40,175 bases of DNA from Caulobacteraceae bacterium (lineage in GTDB: Bacteria > Pseudomonadota > Alphaproteobacteria > Caulobacterales > Caulobacteraceae), in contig PLRV01000032.1 in the NCBI GenBank assembly GCA_003164925.1, positions 1 to 40,175 on the forward strand, written 5' to 3'. Of the stretch, positions 8,588 to 17,028 are shown piece by piece. The notes under the pieces were generated by a model that saw nothing but the letters and a program-made list of their open reading frames with translations, was not told the DNA's origin and searched no databases. Position numbers and translations under genes: made by a program. Position 1 is the first letter of the stretch, and the number at the start of each line of letters is the position of its first letter.

Positions 8588-9484
8588 TCAGCGCTTGGCC
8601 GGGGTGGGCTTGCTGCAGACCACACGATCTGGCGCATCGCCAGAGGCGAGCTTCTGCGCGCAGATGGGCCGCAATTGCTCGTTTTCGAAGACCATGTTGC
8701 GCTCCTCGTTGGGTGCGTTCTGTTCACAGTCGTACTCGAGCTGAACAACGCCCGACGCCCAGGCCCAGCGGCGCTTCACCCTGAACGGCCGGGTGAAATA
8801 AGTCGGATCGTAGAGGGTCACGTCCCAATCGAGTTCGGTCCCGTCGGCGCTCTTGCTGATGCGCTCGACCATGTGCAGCTTGTTCGAACTCGGGACGCCC
8901 TTCTCGTCGAGCCAACCCAGCCCGTTGAAGCCGACCGTGTCGACGACCAGGGTGTCGCCTTCCCAGTGGCCGACCGAATTGCCCATGTAGGTCGGGGCCA
9001 GCTTGGCAGGGTGGCTTTTGCCGAGGAGGACCTGGCGAACGTTCCGGTCCTCTTCGGAGATGAACGCGATCTGTCGCTTTGTCTGCATGACGACGACCCC
9101 CAGGTGGGGGTTCAAGGTGGCGTCGACCCCCGTCGGGCGGCAGGTCATGTGCGGGGAAGCAATGGGCGTGGCCTTCTCGAACATCTGCAGCCGGTGATCG
9201 TAGATCGCCTGGCCTTGCGGCGTGAGCGGAGGATTGTCGCCGATCGAATAGTTGGCGGCGGGCGCCGACGGCTTGTCGATCCAAACGCCGCTGAAATCGC
9301 GAGGGTCCGTGTTCGCCGCCTCCGCAGGACCGCCGCCGACGGTCTGCGGGGCGCCAGGCGGATTGAAGGGATGCTCGGGCGGATTGAGGAGAACAGGCGT
9401 TTGCGCGTTCTGAGCCTGTGCGACGCTGGCGAACATCATGGCCGCGACGCCCAATAGCACTCGCTTGTGGATCAATCGGATCAT
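8588..9484 (-). CDS. Exported protein of an unnamed family, paralogue A
   Basis: I recognise no named domain in this 298-residue protein. A signal peptide is clear: MIRLIHKR, a hydrophobic stretch, then a likely cut after AQA near residue 24, so the ATG at 9484 is preferred over the TTG at 9511. The mature part has a proline-rich linker, DFSGVW, CRPTGV, then VGHWEGDTLVVDT and a block rich in charged and aromatic residues, LYDPTYFTRPFRVKRRW. Several of these blocks recur in the neighbouring gene (9542-10249), so the two are diverged duplicates. I have seen such proteins described only as hypothetical in Sphingomonas-like and Acidobacterial genomes. The gene is the last of the receptor cluster and ends beside an IS remnant. 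Confidence 0.75.
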   Translation of the reverse strand: MIRLIHKRVLLGVAAMMFASVAQAQNAQTPVLLNPPEHPFNPPGAPQTVGGGPAEAANTDPRDFSGVWIDKPSAPAANYSIGDNPPLTPQGQAIYDHRLQMFEKATPIASPHMTCRPTGVDATLNPHLGVVVMQTKRQIAFISEEDRNVRQVLLGKSHPAKLAPTYMGNSVGHWEGDTLVVDTVGFNGLGWLDEKGVPSSNKLHMVERISKSADGTELDWDVTLYDPTYFTRPFRVKRRWAWASGVVQLEYDCEQNAPNEERNMVFENEQLRPICAQKLASGDAPDRVVCSKPTPAKR

Positions 9485-9541
9485 GGAACGCTGGCTCGCC
9501 TTCTTATACAAATAGGTGTGATGCGCTCTTGTTCAGCGGGC

Positions 9542-10249
9542 TCATCGGATCGCCGGTTCGCCCTTTTTAATGCGGTCGAGGCAAACGTCCTCCTTGATGA
9601 CCGCGCCCTCAGGTTTCCGGCGATAGGTCACCGCGGTCCGCCAGGGGCGGCTGAAGGTTTTCGCGTCGTCGATCGTGATGCGGTCTTCCAAGCGATCGGG
9701 GCCGAGCAACCGCAGCCGCTCGGTCAGCTTCATCTCATCGCTGTGCGGCAGGCCGGCCGAATCCAGCAGGGTGCTGTCACGCAGTCCCGTGGTTTCGATT
9801 ATGAGAGTTGCGCCCTCCCAATGGCCCACGGCTATCCCGATCGAGATGGGGTAAGGAACGTCGAGCTGCTTGGCTGCCATGTCGACCGTGCGCGCCCAGT
9901 GGTTCCATTGGTAGAGGAATGCGACGCGCCGGGGCTGCACCAACAGCTCGAACGGATAAGGGGCGAACATCAGCCGGGGCACGCCGGCTCCCGCGCACCA
10001 TGACACGGAATCGTAGCTCGTATCGCCAGCACGCCGGGCGGCGAGATGGCTTTCGTAAACCTTCCGCGCCTCTGGGAGCAGCGGCGGATCGTGGCTATCC
10101 ACGGCCTTCACGGCCGTCACCGGATGCTCGATCATCCAGACGCCGGAGAAGGCGTCGTGTCCGTCAGCTGTGGCGGCGTGTGCATGAGCGGCCAGCGCCA
10201 TAGCGAATACAGCCGCGAGACCCGCAATGTTGAGAGCAGACGCCGGCAT
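9542..10249 (-). CDS. Exported protein of an unnamed family, paralogue B
   Basis: The 235-residue product starts at the ATG at 10249, where AGGGA lies just upstream and a signal peptide begins (MPASALNIAGLAAVFAMALA, cut near AHA). The longer frame back to 10396 would bury the signal peptide. The mature protein shares a series of blocks with the next gene: AFSGVW against DFSGVW, AVGHWEGATLIIETTG against SVGHWEGDTLVVDTVG, and a downstream LDSAGLPHSDEMKLTERLR matching LDEKGVPSSNKLHMVERIS. It is shorter by about 60 residues. No catalytic motif is recognised; a beta-rich periplasmic or surface protein is a guess. It lies in the same direction as the receptor gene. Confidence 0.75.
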   Translation of the reverse strand: MPASALNIAGLAAVFAMALAAHAHAATADGHDAFSGVWMIEHPVTAVKAVDSHDPPLLPEARKVYESHLAARRAGDTSYDSVSWCAGAGVPRLMFAPYPFELLVQPRRVAFLYQWNHWARTVDMAAKQLDVPYPISIGIAVGHWEGATLIIETTGLRDSTLLDSAGLPHSDEMKLTERLRLLGPDRLEDRITIDDAKTFSRPWRTAVTYRRKPEGAVIKEDVCLDRIKKGEPAIR

Positions 10250-10426
10250 GGCTTCCCTACCGATCTTCCTTGCGCCCGAAGGCGGTTTCATATGTTGCAG
10301 CCCGAAGGCCGCGCCGGGCCGAGGGCGGCCATGATGGCGCGCGATCATGGCCGTCGACGAGGGATGCGCATAAACAGCACCCGCGGAAAATGCCACCGGC
10401 GATCCAGAGGCGTCGCGCCGCCCTGT

Positions 10427-10948
10427 TCACATCTTTCCCCAACCTTCGCCGGCCTTGTCCTGCTCGTCGAACATGCCTTCGCCGGCGGGCTTCGTCTTCA
10501 ACCACTCGGTGATGTCCCAGTGTTCGACGATCTTGCCATTCTGCAGGCGGAACAGGTCGCCGACGGCGATTCCGGGGCTGCCGGGCTTAGGGACGACCTG
10601 AGACAGCATGACGACGTAGTCGCCTTCCGCCAGCACCAGCTTCACGTCGAGCGTGGGCGGGTGTCCCTTGAACTCTTCCCTGTAGCCGTCCAGCGCTTTC
10701 TTCAGCCCCTCCAGACCATCTTCGATCATCGGACTGTGCTGGATGTAAAAGTCGCCCATGAATGGGCGCGCGGCTTCGAAGTCGAATTGGCTGACGCCCT
10801 TGTAGAAGCCCAGCACCGCTTGCTTGTTCGCCTCCAATTGGGCGGCGGAGACCGGTGCGGCGGCCGGTTGCGCCGCCGCTGGCGGCGGCAGAGCCACCAG
10901 GCAACTCAAGGCCAGCAACGGCGCGAGGATCCAGGAGAGTTTAGGCAT
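10427..10948 (-). CDS. Exported SnoaL/NTF2-like protein 1
   Basis: The 173-residue product has a signal peptide (MPKLSWILAPLLALSCLVAL, cut after AAA). A SnoaL/NTF2-like alpha+beta cone fold follows: NKQAVLGFYKGVSQFDFEAA, then FYIQHSP, a GLEGLKKAL helix, and GIAVGDLFRLQNGKIVEHWD, which is the family's signature last strands. The ATG at 10948 is chosen because GGAG lies eight bases upstream; the open frame extends to a GTG at 11017 that overlaps the previous gene. Members of the fold are isomerases, dehydratases or binding proteins. The histidines in IQHSP and EHWD are where ligand residues often lie, but no reaction can be assigned. Confidence 0.82.
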   Translation of the reverse strand: MPKLSWILAPLLALSCLVALPPPAAAQPAAAPVSAAQLEANKQAVLGFYKGVSQFDFEAARPFMGDFYIQHSPMIEDGLEGLKKALDGYREEFKGHPPTLDVKLVLAEGDYVVMLSQVVPKPGSPGIAVGDLFRLQNGKIVEHWDITEWLKTKPAGEGMFDEQDKAGEGWGKM

Positions 10949-10962
10949 GGCCATCGCTCCGT

Positions 10963-11430
10963 TCAAAACATGCCATTGAAGTTGCGGATGCCCGGCACGT
11001 CCTGCTTGGCGGTCCACTGCTCGGCGATCTTGCCGTCCTCGAAGCGGAAATAGACCATCATCGCCGCGCCAAATTGGCCGGGGGCGGGGAAGTCGTGCAC
11101 GTGCAAGAACACCAGGTCGCCTTCGGCGAAGGCGCGCATGATGGCGCTATAGTGCCGCGGCTGACGGGTCTTCAGGTCGCCGTAGTAGGCCTTCCACTCC
11201 GCAAGGCCGCTGGGCGAAGAGCCGCTATGCTCGTGGTAGCTCGAGCTCAGGTACTGGCTTGCCGCGTCCCACCCCTGGGTGTTGAGCGCGTTCCAGAACG
11301 CGATCGCCACCGCCTTGTTGTGCTCCGACACGCTGTCGCTGAGGGCGGCGGGCTGGTCCGCCGGGGCGGCGTGCGCCCCGGCCGAGCAACCCAATAGACA
11401 GGCTAGGCTTACAGCCGTCAGTGTTTTCAT
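10963..11430 (-). CDS. Exported SnoaL/NTF2-like protein 2
   Basis: The 155-residue product has a lipoprotein-like or Sec signal (MKTLTAVSLACLLGCSAGAHA; LLGC fits a lipobox, an AHA cut is the alternative). The body is SnoaL-like: NKAVAIAFWNALNTQGWDAA, YHEHSG, a GLAEWKAYYGDL helix, FLHVHDFPA and a final YFRFEDGKIAEQWT. It is a relative of the next gene, with the same block order but clearly diverged. The ATG at 11430 is preferred over the GTG at 11436 because AAGG lies eight bases before it. The gene sits between the receptor and the second SnoaL gene with gaps of about 14 bases, so all are likely one transcript. The substrate is unknown. Confidence 0.82.
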   Translation of the reverse strand: MKTLTAVSLACLLGCSAGAHAAPADQPAALSDSVSEHNKAVAIAFWNALNTQGWDAASQYLSSSYHEHSGSSPSGLAEWKAYYGDLKTRQPRHYSAIMRAFAEGDLVFLHVHDFPAPGQFGAAMMVYFRFEDGKIAEQWTAKQDVPGIRNFNGMF

Positions 11431-11443
11431 GCCCACAACCTTA

Positions 11444-13657
11444 TCAGAAGTGCGCCGAAAGGATCACGCCAACGGTCCGCGGATCGTACAGGGTCGCCGA
11501 AACGTTCACCGGTTGCACCGTCTGGACCAGCACGTCGGTCTTGTAGCGGTTGTCAGTGAAGTTCCGGACATAAGCGGTGACCGAGTAGTGCTTGTCGGGC
11601 AGGGTGAGGGTCGCGCTCAAATCGCCAATCAACTGGTCTCCCACATCCGCATAGGGCGTGGCGCCGGTATTGAACAAGGACGGGGTCAGGAACTGCGAGC
11701 TCACACTGTGAGCCGACAAGTACCGTCCGTCGCCGTGGACCGACAAGTCGACGCCGTCGGCGAGGTGGAAAAAGTGGGTGTAGGCCGCGTTGACCGTGTG
11801 CGGCACGACGTTATTGGGCTGCGTCGCGACCGCAAATTGGGTGAATTCCGCAGGCTCGTTGATGAAGTGGGCGTTCACATAGGAATAGTCGAGTTCGAAC
11901 TGATCATCGGCGGTCGGCCGGTAGGTGGTTTCAAGCTCTCCGCCATACATTCGCATCGGTACATTCAAGGTTGCGAATTCCTCAGCAAAATTATTGCCTG
12001 AAATATTCACCCCATTAGTCTGGTAGCCGGAATAAATATAGTAGAAGACATCGCCATTGAGCTGCAGCGTATTGTCGAAGAATCGGTTCTTCGAGCCGAG
12101 CTCGAACGACGTCACCGTTTCGGACTTAAAGGGCATGTCCGTAGGGACATTGCCGGCGCCGGTCGAGACCTGCACGTCACCCGGCAGGAAGCCACTGGAG
12201 ATCATGCCATAGGCCATGTTGACCGGCGTCAGATCATGCTCGAGACGCGCCTTGTAGGTGACATTGTTGAAAGCGCGGATCGCGGCGCCGCCGTTCAGGT
12301 TGTAGGTATCCAGGATCGATGGGCTGGCCGGGAGTGGGAAGCCGTTGACGTTGCTGCTGTAGACTTCGTCGTTCTGAATATGGGTGTAGTCGTAGCGCAG
12401 GCCTCCGGTGAAGCGCCAGCGCTCGGCGAACGGATAGGTGGCTTCGGCGAACACACCGGCGTTTTCAGTGGTGCGTTGGCTCGACGATTCGAACGCCAAT
12501 GCGCCGGTCTGATTGAAGGTAAGCGAAGTGTTCGCGGTGAGCGGGTTGTTGTAGTAGAAGGCGCCGGCCTGCCACGTTAGCTTCGAACCCGCCTCGGACG
12601 ACAGGCGCAGTTCCTGGGTCAGGAACTGGTCTTTCGGAGTAAGGTCCGGCTGGCTCAGGCCGCCGGGAAGCGGACCGGCCGTGATGAGCACGGTGTTCTG
12701 CTCGAAGGTGCGGAAAGCCGGCAGATAGGTCACGTTGAACGGGCCGGCGTTCCAGTTCACTTCAGCCCAATATTGGCGCTCCTTGGTGTTGCCCGTGCCG
12801 ATCAGCGCCGAGGTCGGCGCGACGGTGTTGGGCGCGGTCAGTTGGTCGATAACACCCCCGGTGTGGAAGGTGCCGTCGTCGAACTGGGCGCCGAGCAGCA
12901 CCGACAAATCGGCGCTGGGCCTATACAGCAGCTTGATGCGGGCGGCGGTGTCGTTCAGCGCGCCGCCGTCGGGCGAGTTATAGCCATCGCGTGAATAACG
13001 GTTGGCGGCGATGCGGATCGCGAAAGTGTCGCCGACCGGCACATTCACGGCGCCGCTGTAGTGCTGCAGGTCATAACTGCCAAGCTCGGCCGAGGCGTCG
13101 GCGCCATAGTGATCGAGTTGGGGATTGTTGGTGTGGAACGCCACCACGCCCGCGGTGGCGCTGCGCCCATAAAGTGTGCCTTGCGGCCCGCGCAGAACTT
13201 CGACGCGGCCGATATCATAGTCGCTGCCCATGCCTTCATAGATGTCATCGGTGTAGACAGCCACGGCAGGGACCGAGGAGACGATGCCGCCGCGCGCCAG
13301 TCCGCTCGATGAAAGGCCGCGAATGGTGAGCGAGCCGCCGACGTTGTCACTCCGGCCGCCCACCGTATCCGTTGTGGGGCCCGCGACCACGCCGGGCACG
13401 TCTTGCAGGATGTCCTGTAGCGAGTAGCGGCCCTGCGCCTTCAGATCTTCGCCCTTGCGAACGCTGACCGACACCGCCGTCTTTTGCACGTTGGAGATGC
13501 GGTGTTCGGCGGTGACGACAACTTCCTGAAGGGTGGATACGCCCGCCGCGGCCGGCGCGGGCGCGGTCTGGGCATGCGCCAGGCCCGCGTCGAGACTGCC
13601 GAACACGGAGCATAGAATCAGAGCCGAAACGTGCGCGGAATCTTTAGGAGCCTTCAT
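11444..13657 (-). CDS. TonB-dependent outer-membrane receptor
   Basis: This 737-residue protein has a signal peptide (cut near AHA, residue 29) and a TonB box-like TLQEVVVTA (about 42-50). The plug domain shows QDILQDVPGV, SLTIRGLSS and VEVLRGPQGTLYGRSATAG. A long beta-barrel follows, and the protein ends in a terminal phenylalanine. The start is set at 13657, where GGGGAGG lies five bases upstream; the open frame to 13777 lacks a signal sequence. The receptor imports a ligand across the outer membrane using TonB-ExbB-ExbD. Its type (plug with LRGPQGTLYG, no siderophore enzymes nearby) resembles the large sphingomonad/caulobacter group that takes up carbon compounds. It heads the cluster running to 8588. 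Confidence 0.93.
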   Translation of the reverse strand: MKAPKDSAHVSALILCSVFGSLDAGLAHAQTAPAPAAAGVSTLQEVVVTAEHRISNVQKTAVSVSVRKGEDLKAQGRYSLQDILQDVPGVVAGPTTDTVGGRSDNVGGSLTIRGLSSSGLARGGIVSSVPAVAVYTDDIYEGMGSDYDIGRVEVLRGPQGTLYGRSATAGVVAFHTNNPQLDHYGADASAELGSYDLQHYSGAVNVPVGDTFAIRIAANRYSRDGYNSPDGGALNDTAARIKLLYRPSADLSVLLGAQFDDGTFHTGGVIDQLTAPNTVAPTSALIGTGNTKERQYWAEVNWNAGPFNVTYLPAFRTFEQNTVLITAGPLPGGLSQPDLTPKDQFLTQELRLSSEAGSKLTWQAGAFYYNNPLTANTSLTFNQTGALAFESSSQRTTENAGVFAEATYPFAERWRFTGGLRYDYTHIQNDEVYSSNVNGFPLPASPSILDTYNLNGGAAIRAFNNVTYKARLEHDLTPVNMAYGMISSGFLPGDVQVSTGAGNVPTDMPFKSETVTSFELGSKNRFFDNTLQLNGDVFYYIYSGYQTNGVNISGNNFAEEFATLNVPMRMYGGELETTYRPTADDQFELDYSYVNAHFINEPAEFTQFAVATQPNNVVPHTVNAAYTHFFHLADGVDLSVHGDGRYLSAHSVSSQFLTPSLFNTGATPYADVGDQLIGDLSATLTLPDKHYSVTAYVRNFTDNRYKTDVLVQTVQPVNVSATLYDPRTVGVILSAHF

Positions 13658-13909
13658 GGCTGCCTCCCCAAAAAGTTTTTTTCTGTGGCGATTCCTAGCA
13701 CAAATCAGCCTGCGCAAGCCATGCTCAAAAAGGCTCACCTTGGAAAAAAGCGCATTTTTTTGTTTAATGCCGGTCACTATTCAACGTAGTGCGGGCTATG
13801 TCGGCGGCATGGAACGCGGCCCAGAAAATGTTTTTTTTGCTGAAAGCGGCAACCTTGCGGACGTGCTAAACGAGCGCTGTCGGCTGTCCAGCTCAGGGGG
13901 CGTGGAGTT
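13658..13909 (-). promoter_or_regulatory. Divergent intergenic region between receptor and GntR regulator
   Basis: This 252-base gap separates the divergent receptor and regulator genes and must carry both promoters. It is far more AT-rich than its surroundings, with A/T runs near 13671-13681, 13743-13761 and 13829-13838. A weak minus-strand promoter candidate reads GGCTTG, 17 bases, TAGGAA (around 13694-13722). The A-run and T-run around GCGC near 13743-13761 form an imperfect inverted repeat. No exact FadR-type TGGT-N3-ACCA operator was found. Confidence 0.4.
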
Positions 13910-14662
13910 ATGGCAGATCGGATTGATTCCGGATTTGGACCGTCCCGGTCGGTGGTGCGAGGGCATAGTGGACGGGAGATGCTCGCGATCACGCCCGATC
14001 CCGCTTCCACGCAGGCGGACCAGGCCTCCAACCATATTCGCCGCGAAATCTTGAGCTGCCGGCTTGCGCCGGGCACGAAGATCCGCATCAACGAGGTCGC
14101 GGCCCGGCTGGATGTCAGTGTCGGCGCTGTGCGCGAGGCTCTGTCTCGACTCGCGGCGGAAGGGCTCACCGTGCCGCAGGCGCAGCGCGGTTACTCAGTG
14201 GCGGCGGTTTCCGCCGACGAGCTAAGGGATCTGACGGAGACGCGGATCACGATCGAAAAACTATGCCTGCAGGAGGCCCTCGCGCACGGAGGGCTGGAAT
14301 GGGAAAATGCGTTGATCGCGGCGGCGCAGCGCCTGCGCCAACTGCATGAGCGTGATCCGGAGGATTTCTTGTCGATCAGCGATCAATGGACGGTCGCGCA
14401 TGCCTGTTTCCATGAAGCGATCGTAGCGGGCGCCCGCAGCAAGTGGCTGCTGCGCGTCCGCCATATATTGTACGCCCAGGGCGAACGATATCGCCACCTT
14501 TCGGTGCCAATGAGGAATCAGGAACGGGATGTTCATGCCGAGCATGACGCAATGCTCGAGGCGGCGATAAATCGGGACACGAACCGGTTATGTTCGCTGA
14601 TGGATGCCCACCTCTGGCAAACGACCGACACATTACTCCAGTCGCCAATTCTATTGGGCTAG
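13910..14662 (+). CDS. GntR family regulator, FadR/FCD type
   Basis: The 250-residue product has a winged-helix GntR domain at about 37-100: HIRREILSCRLAPGTKIRINEVAARL, then VSVGAVREALSRLAAEGL, the recognition helix and wing. An all-helical FCD effector domain follows (about 110-235), with the metal/ligand region marked by ETRITIEKLC, DQWTVAHACFHEAIV and ERDVHAEHDAML. Such regulators sense small organic acids or related metabolites. It is divergent from the receptor cluster, so control of that cluster is likely. The ATG at 13910 has GGAG only two bases away; an ATG at 13979 directly follows GGGAG, so either may be used. Confidence 0.9.
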   Translation: MADRIDSGFGPSRSVVRGHSGREMLAITPDPASTQADQASNHIRREILSCRLAPGTKIRINEVAARLDVSVGAVREALSRLAAEGLTVPQAQRGYSVAAVSADELRDLTETRITIEKLCLQEALAHGGLEWENALIAAAQRLRQLHERDPEDFLSISDQWTVAHACFHEAIVAGARSKWLLRVRHILYAQGERYRHLSVPMRNQERDVHAEHDAMLEAAINRDTNRLCSLMDAHLWQTTDTLLQSPILLG

Positions 14663-14760
14663 GTGTGCAGTCCCATAAGCGCGGCGCCGATTCCCCGAAA
14701 AATCCGGCCTTAGCGACCCAGCGGCCTGCTTGCCCAGAGATTTCGGGCAGCCCAAAAGCG

Positions 14761-14790
14761 GACAGGGCGACCCTTCCGGATCGCCCTGTC
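14761..14790. terminator. Perfect 10-bp hairpin between GntR gene and tRNA-Thr
   Basis: GACAGGGCGA pairs perfectly with TCGCCCTGTC around a ten-base loop. It lies 98 bases after the GntR stop and 37 bases downstream of tRNA-Thr on the other strand. A T-run (CTTTT) follows on the minus strand only, so it fits best as the tRNA terminator and perhaps as a two-way barrier. Confidence 0.6.
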
Positions 14791-14802
14791 TCATTATAGT
14801 AT

Positions 14803-14827
14803 TTTAGCTGGTGCATAGTTCTTTAGC

Positions 14828-14833
<6 letters not shown>
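14803..14833. repeat. 12-bp direct repeat of the tRNA-Thr 3' end
   Basis: TTTAGCTGGTGC occurs at 14803-14814 and again at 14822-14833. On the tRNA strand it reads GCACCAGCTAAA, that is the last six bases of tRNA-Thr plus six downstream bases. Copies start 19 bases apart. This looks like a duplicated attachment core, but chance or local slippage is possible. Confidence 0.5.
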
Positions 14834-14902
<69 letters not shown>

Positions 14903-14912
14903 GAAGGCCGGC

Positions 14913-14941
14913 GTTCTAGCGAAACAGTACGGCCGCGTCGA
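14913..14941 (-). promoter_or_regulatory. Likely promoter of tRNA-Thr
   Basis: On the minus strand TCGACG (14936-14941) and TAGAAC (14913-14918) are separated by exactly 17 bases and sit 10 bases before the tRNA. The same -10 sequence, TAGAAC, occurs before tRNA-His at 24105. Confidence 0.55.
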
Positions 14942-15011
14942 GCGCTCAATTTCGCAAGGATCATCGCCGGCGCTCTTGACTCTCGTGTGCGCGCGCGAAA
15001 GGGGAGAGTCC

Positions 15012-15170
15012 ATGACCTGCGAAGACAAGAGCGACGGCGCGCGAACCCGTGAGCCAGCCCGCCCGCCTGATGGGCGCGAGGCGCGCCTGGCCAGGGCGCT
15101 CAGAGAAAACCTGCGCCGACGCAAGACCAACGAAGGGGCCTTACCGCCCAATCCCGATACGTCAAGCTAG
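15012..15170 (+). CDS. Small basic conserved protein
   Basis: This 52-residue protein starts at an ATG five bases after GGGGAG (15001-15006). Its central part, RLARALRENLRRRKTNE, is an amphipathic basic helix that I recognise from tiny unnamed proteins next to core genes in many alphaproteobacteria. There is no signal peptide or membrane segment. The function is unknown, and RNA or membrane binding is only a guess from the charge. It precedes murA by about 100 bases on the same strand. The open frame reaches back to 14976, but that start has no ribosome site. Confidence 0.6.
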   Translation: MTCEDKSDGARTREPARPPDGREARLARALRENLRRRKTNEGALPPNPDTSS

Positions 15171-15274
15171 CGGACTTTGCGCGCGGCTCTTGCGTCCTGT
15201 AGAACCCCGCATCCATCTATGCCTCGTCCATCCGCCGCCCTGGCGGCGTGCGGCATTGGGAGTTCAGGGGCGCC

Positions 15275-16564
15275 ATGGATCGCATAGCCATCGTCGGCGG
15301 ACAGCGACTGGAAGGGGAAATCCCTATCAGCGGCGCCAAGAATTCCGCGATCAAGCTGATGGCGGCCAGCCTTTTGACTGACCAGCCCCTGCGGCTGACC
15401 AACATGCCGCGCCTGGCCGACACGCGGTTTCTGGGCCGGCTCCTCCGGCGCCTTGGCGCCGAGGTGCAGGAGATCGACGACGGCCCCGATGGCCCGGAGA
15501 CGATTTTGCACGCGCCCGAGATCGTCAGCGCCATCGCACCCTACGATCTGGTGCGGCAGATGCGGGCGTCGTTTAACGTGTTGGGCCCTCTGGTGGCGCG
15601 CACGGGCCATGCCAAGGTATCGCTGCCGGGCGGCTGCACCATCGGCGCGCGGCCCGTCGACCTGCATCTAAAGGCGCTCGAGGCGTTGGGCGCGTCCATC
15701 GACCTGCATGACGGCTACGTCTTCGCCCAGGCGCCGCGCGGGTTGAGGGGCGCCAGGATCGAGTTTCCCTTCGTCTCGGTGGGCGCCACAGAGCATACCT
15801 TGCTGGCGGCCGTGCTGGCGGAGGGCGAGACGGTAATCGTCAACGCGGCCTGCGAGCCGGAAATCGGCGATCTGATCGACTGCCTGACCCGGATGGGCGC
15901 CAAGATCGAGGGCAAGGACACCTCGACCCTGAGCATCAAGGGCGTGTCGCGCCTGAACGGAACGACCCATGCGGTGATTCCCGACCGGATCGAGACGGGC
16001 ACCTACGCCCTGGCGGTGGCGATGGCCGGAGGCGAGGTGCGCCTGACCCGCACCCGCAGCGATTTCATCGAGGCCCTGTTGGTCAAGATGGAGGCCGCCG
16101 GCGTGGAGATCACCCGCGCCAACGACGGCCTGACGGTCAAGCGCAACGGCGCCCGCCTGAAGTCCGTGGACGTGGAGACCGAAGCCTATCCCGGCTTCGC
16201 CACCGACCTGCAGGCGCAGTTCATGGCCTTGATGACCATGGCCGACGGAGTCAGCGTGATCCGCGAGACCATCTTCGAGAACCGTTTCATGCACGCGCCT
16301 GAGCTGGCTCGGCTGGGCGCCGACATCACGGTGCGTGGCGGCGAAGCCGAGGTGAGGGGAACGCCGCAGCTTCACGGCGCCCAGGTGATGGCGACCGACC
16401 TGCGCGCCTCGGTCAGCCTGGTGGTCGCGGCCCTGGCTGCGCGCGGCGAGACGGTCGTCAACCGAGTCTATCATCTGGACCGCGGATTCGAGCGGCTGGA
16501 AGAAAAGCTGGGAGCCTGCGGCGCCGACATTCGGCGACTGAGCCACGACACAGGGGAGGAGTGA
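15275..16564 (+). CDS. murA: UDP-N-acetylglucosamine 1-carboxyvinyltransferase
   Basis: MurA moves enolpyruvate from PEP to UDP-GlcNAc, the first committed step of peptidoglycan synthesis. The 429-residue length is normal. [17 protein letters not shown] at the start carries the conserved lysine and asparagine, and the fosfomycin-target cysteine is C121 in [24 protein letters not shown] and [16 protein letters not shown] are further family blocks. A cysteine at this site predicts a fosfomycin-sensitive enzyme. The ATG at 15275 matches the family N-terminus; the frame extends nine codons further to a GTG at 15248. It is followed after three bases by the DUF2948 gene. Confidence 0.97.
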   Translation: MDRIAIVGGQRLEGEIPISGAKNSAIKLMAASLLTDQPLRLTNMPRLADTRFLGRLLRRLGAEVQEIDDGPDGPETILHAPEIVSAIAPYDLVRQMRASFNVLGPLVARTGHAKVSLPGGCTIGARPVDLHLKALEALGASIDLHDGYVFAQAPRGLRGARIEFPFVSVGATEHTLLAAVLAEGETVIVNAACEPEIGDLIDCLTRMGAKIEGKDTSTLSIKGVSRLNGTTHAVIPDRIETGTYALAVAMAGGEVRLTRTRSDFIEALLVKMEAAGVEITRANDGLTVKRNGARLKSVDVETEAYPGFATDLQAQFMALMTMADGVSVIRETIFENRFMHAPELARLGADITVRGGEAEVRGTPQLHGAQVMATDLRASVSLVVAALAARGETVVNRVYHLDRGFERLEEKLGACGADIRRLSHDTGEE

Positions 16565-16567
16565 TTC

Positions 16568-17026
16568 ATGTCTGCATCCGTCCCCGCCCAAGCTTTACGC
16601 CTGCTCGCTGACGACGCCGAGGATCTGAAGATCCTTTCGGCGGCCTTGCAGGACGCGGTCTGCACGATCGGCGACATTTCCTATGAGCCCTCCGCGCGGC
16701 GCCTGACGGTATCGGTGAACCGTTTCCGCTGGGAGACGGCGCGGACAGCCAAGGGCGGCGAGCGCGTTCGCGCGGCCGTGCAGCTGGGAGGCGTGCTGTC
16801 GGTCAAGGCTCACCGCCTGCGCCGGGAGGCCGAGCAAGCGGTGCTGTCCCTCCTATCCATCGATTTTACGCCGGGAGATACGCCCGCTGGGGCCGTCACC
16901 TTGAATTTCGCCGGCGGCGGCGCCCTCAAGGTCCAGGTGGAGTGCTTGGATGCGGTCCTGGCCGATCTGTCCAAGCCGTGGTCCGCCCGCCGCCGGCCTT
17001 CGCACGACTCATCCGAGAGCCCCTAA
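16568..17026 (+). CDS. DUF2948 family protein
   Basis: The 152-residue product matches DUF2948: it begins LRLLADDAEDLKILSAALQD, continues with a VNRFRWE block, a VLSVKAHRLRRE strand, and ends with VTLNFAGGGALKVQVECLDA. No catalytic motif is seen and the function is unknown. It lies between murA and hisD, with gaps of three and two bases. This order is kept in many alphaproteobacteria, which supports a real gene and a shared transcript. Confidence 0.92.
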   Translation: MSASVPAQALRLLADDAEDLKILSAALQDAVCTIGDISYEPSARRLTVSVNRFRWETARTAKGGERVRAAVQLGGVLSVKAHRLRREAEQAVLSLLSIDFTPGDTPAGAVTLNFAGGGALKVQVECLDAVLADLSKPWSARRRPSHDSSESP

Positions 17027-17028
17027 GT

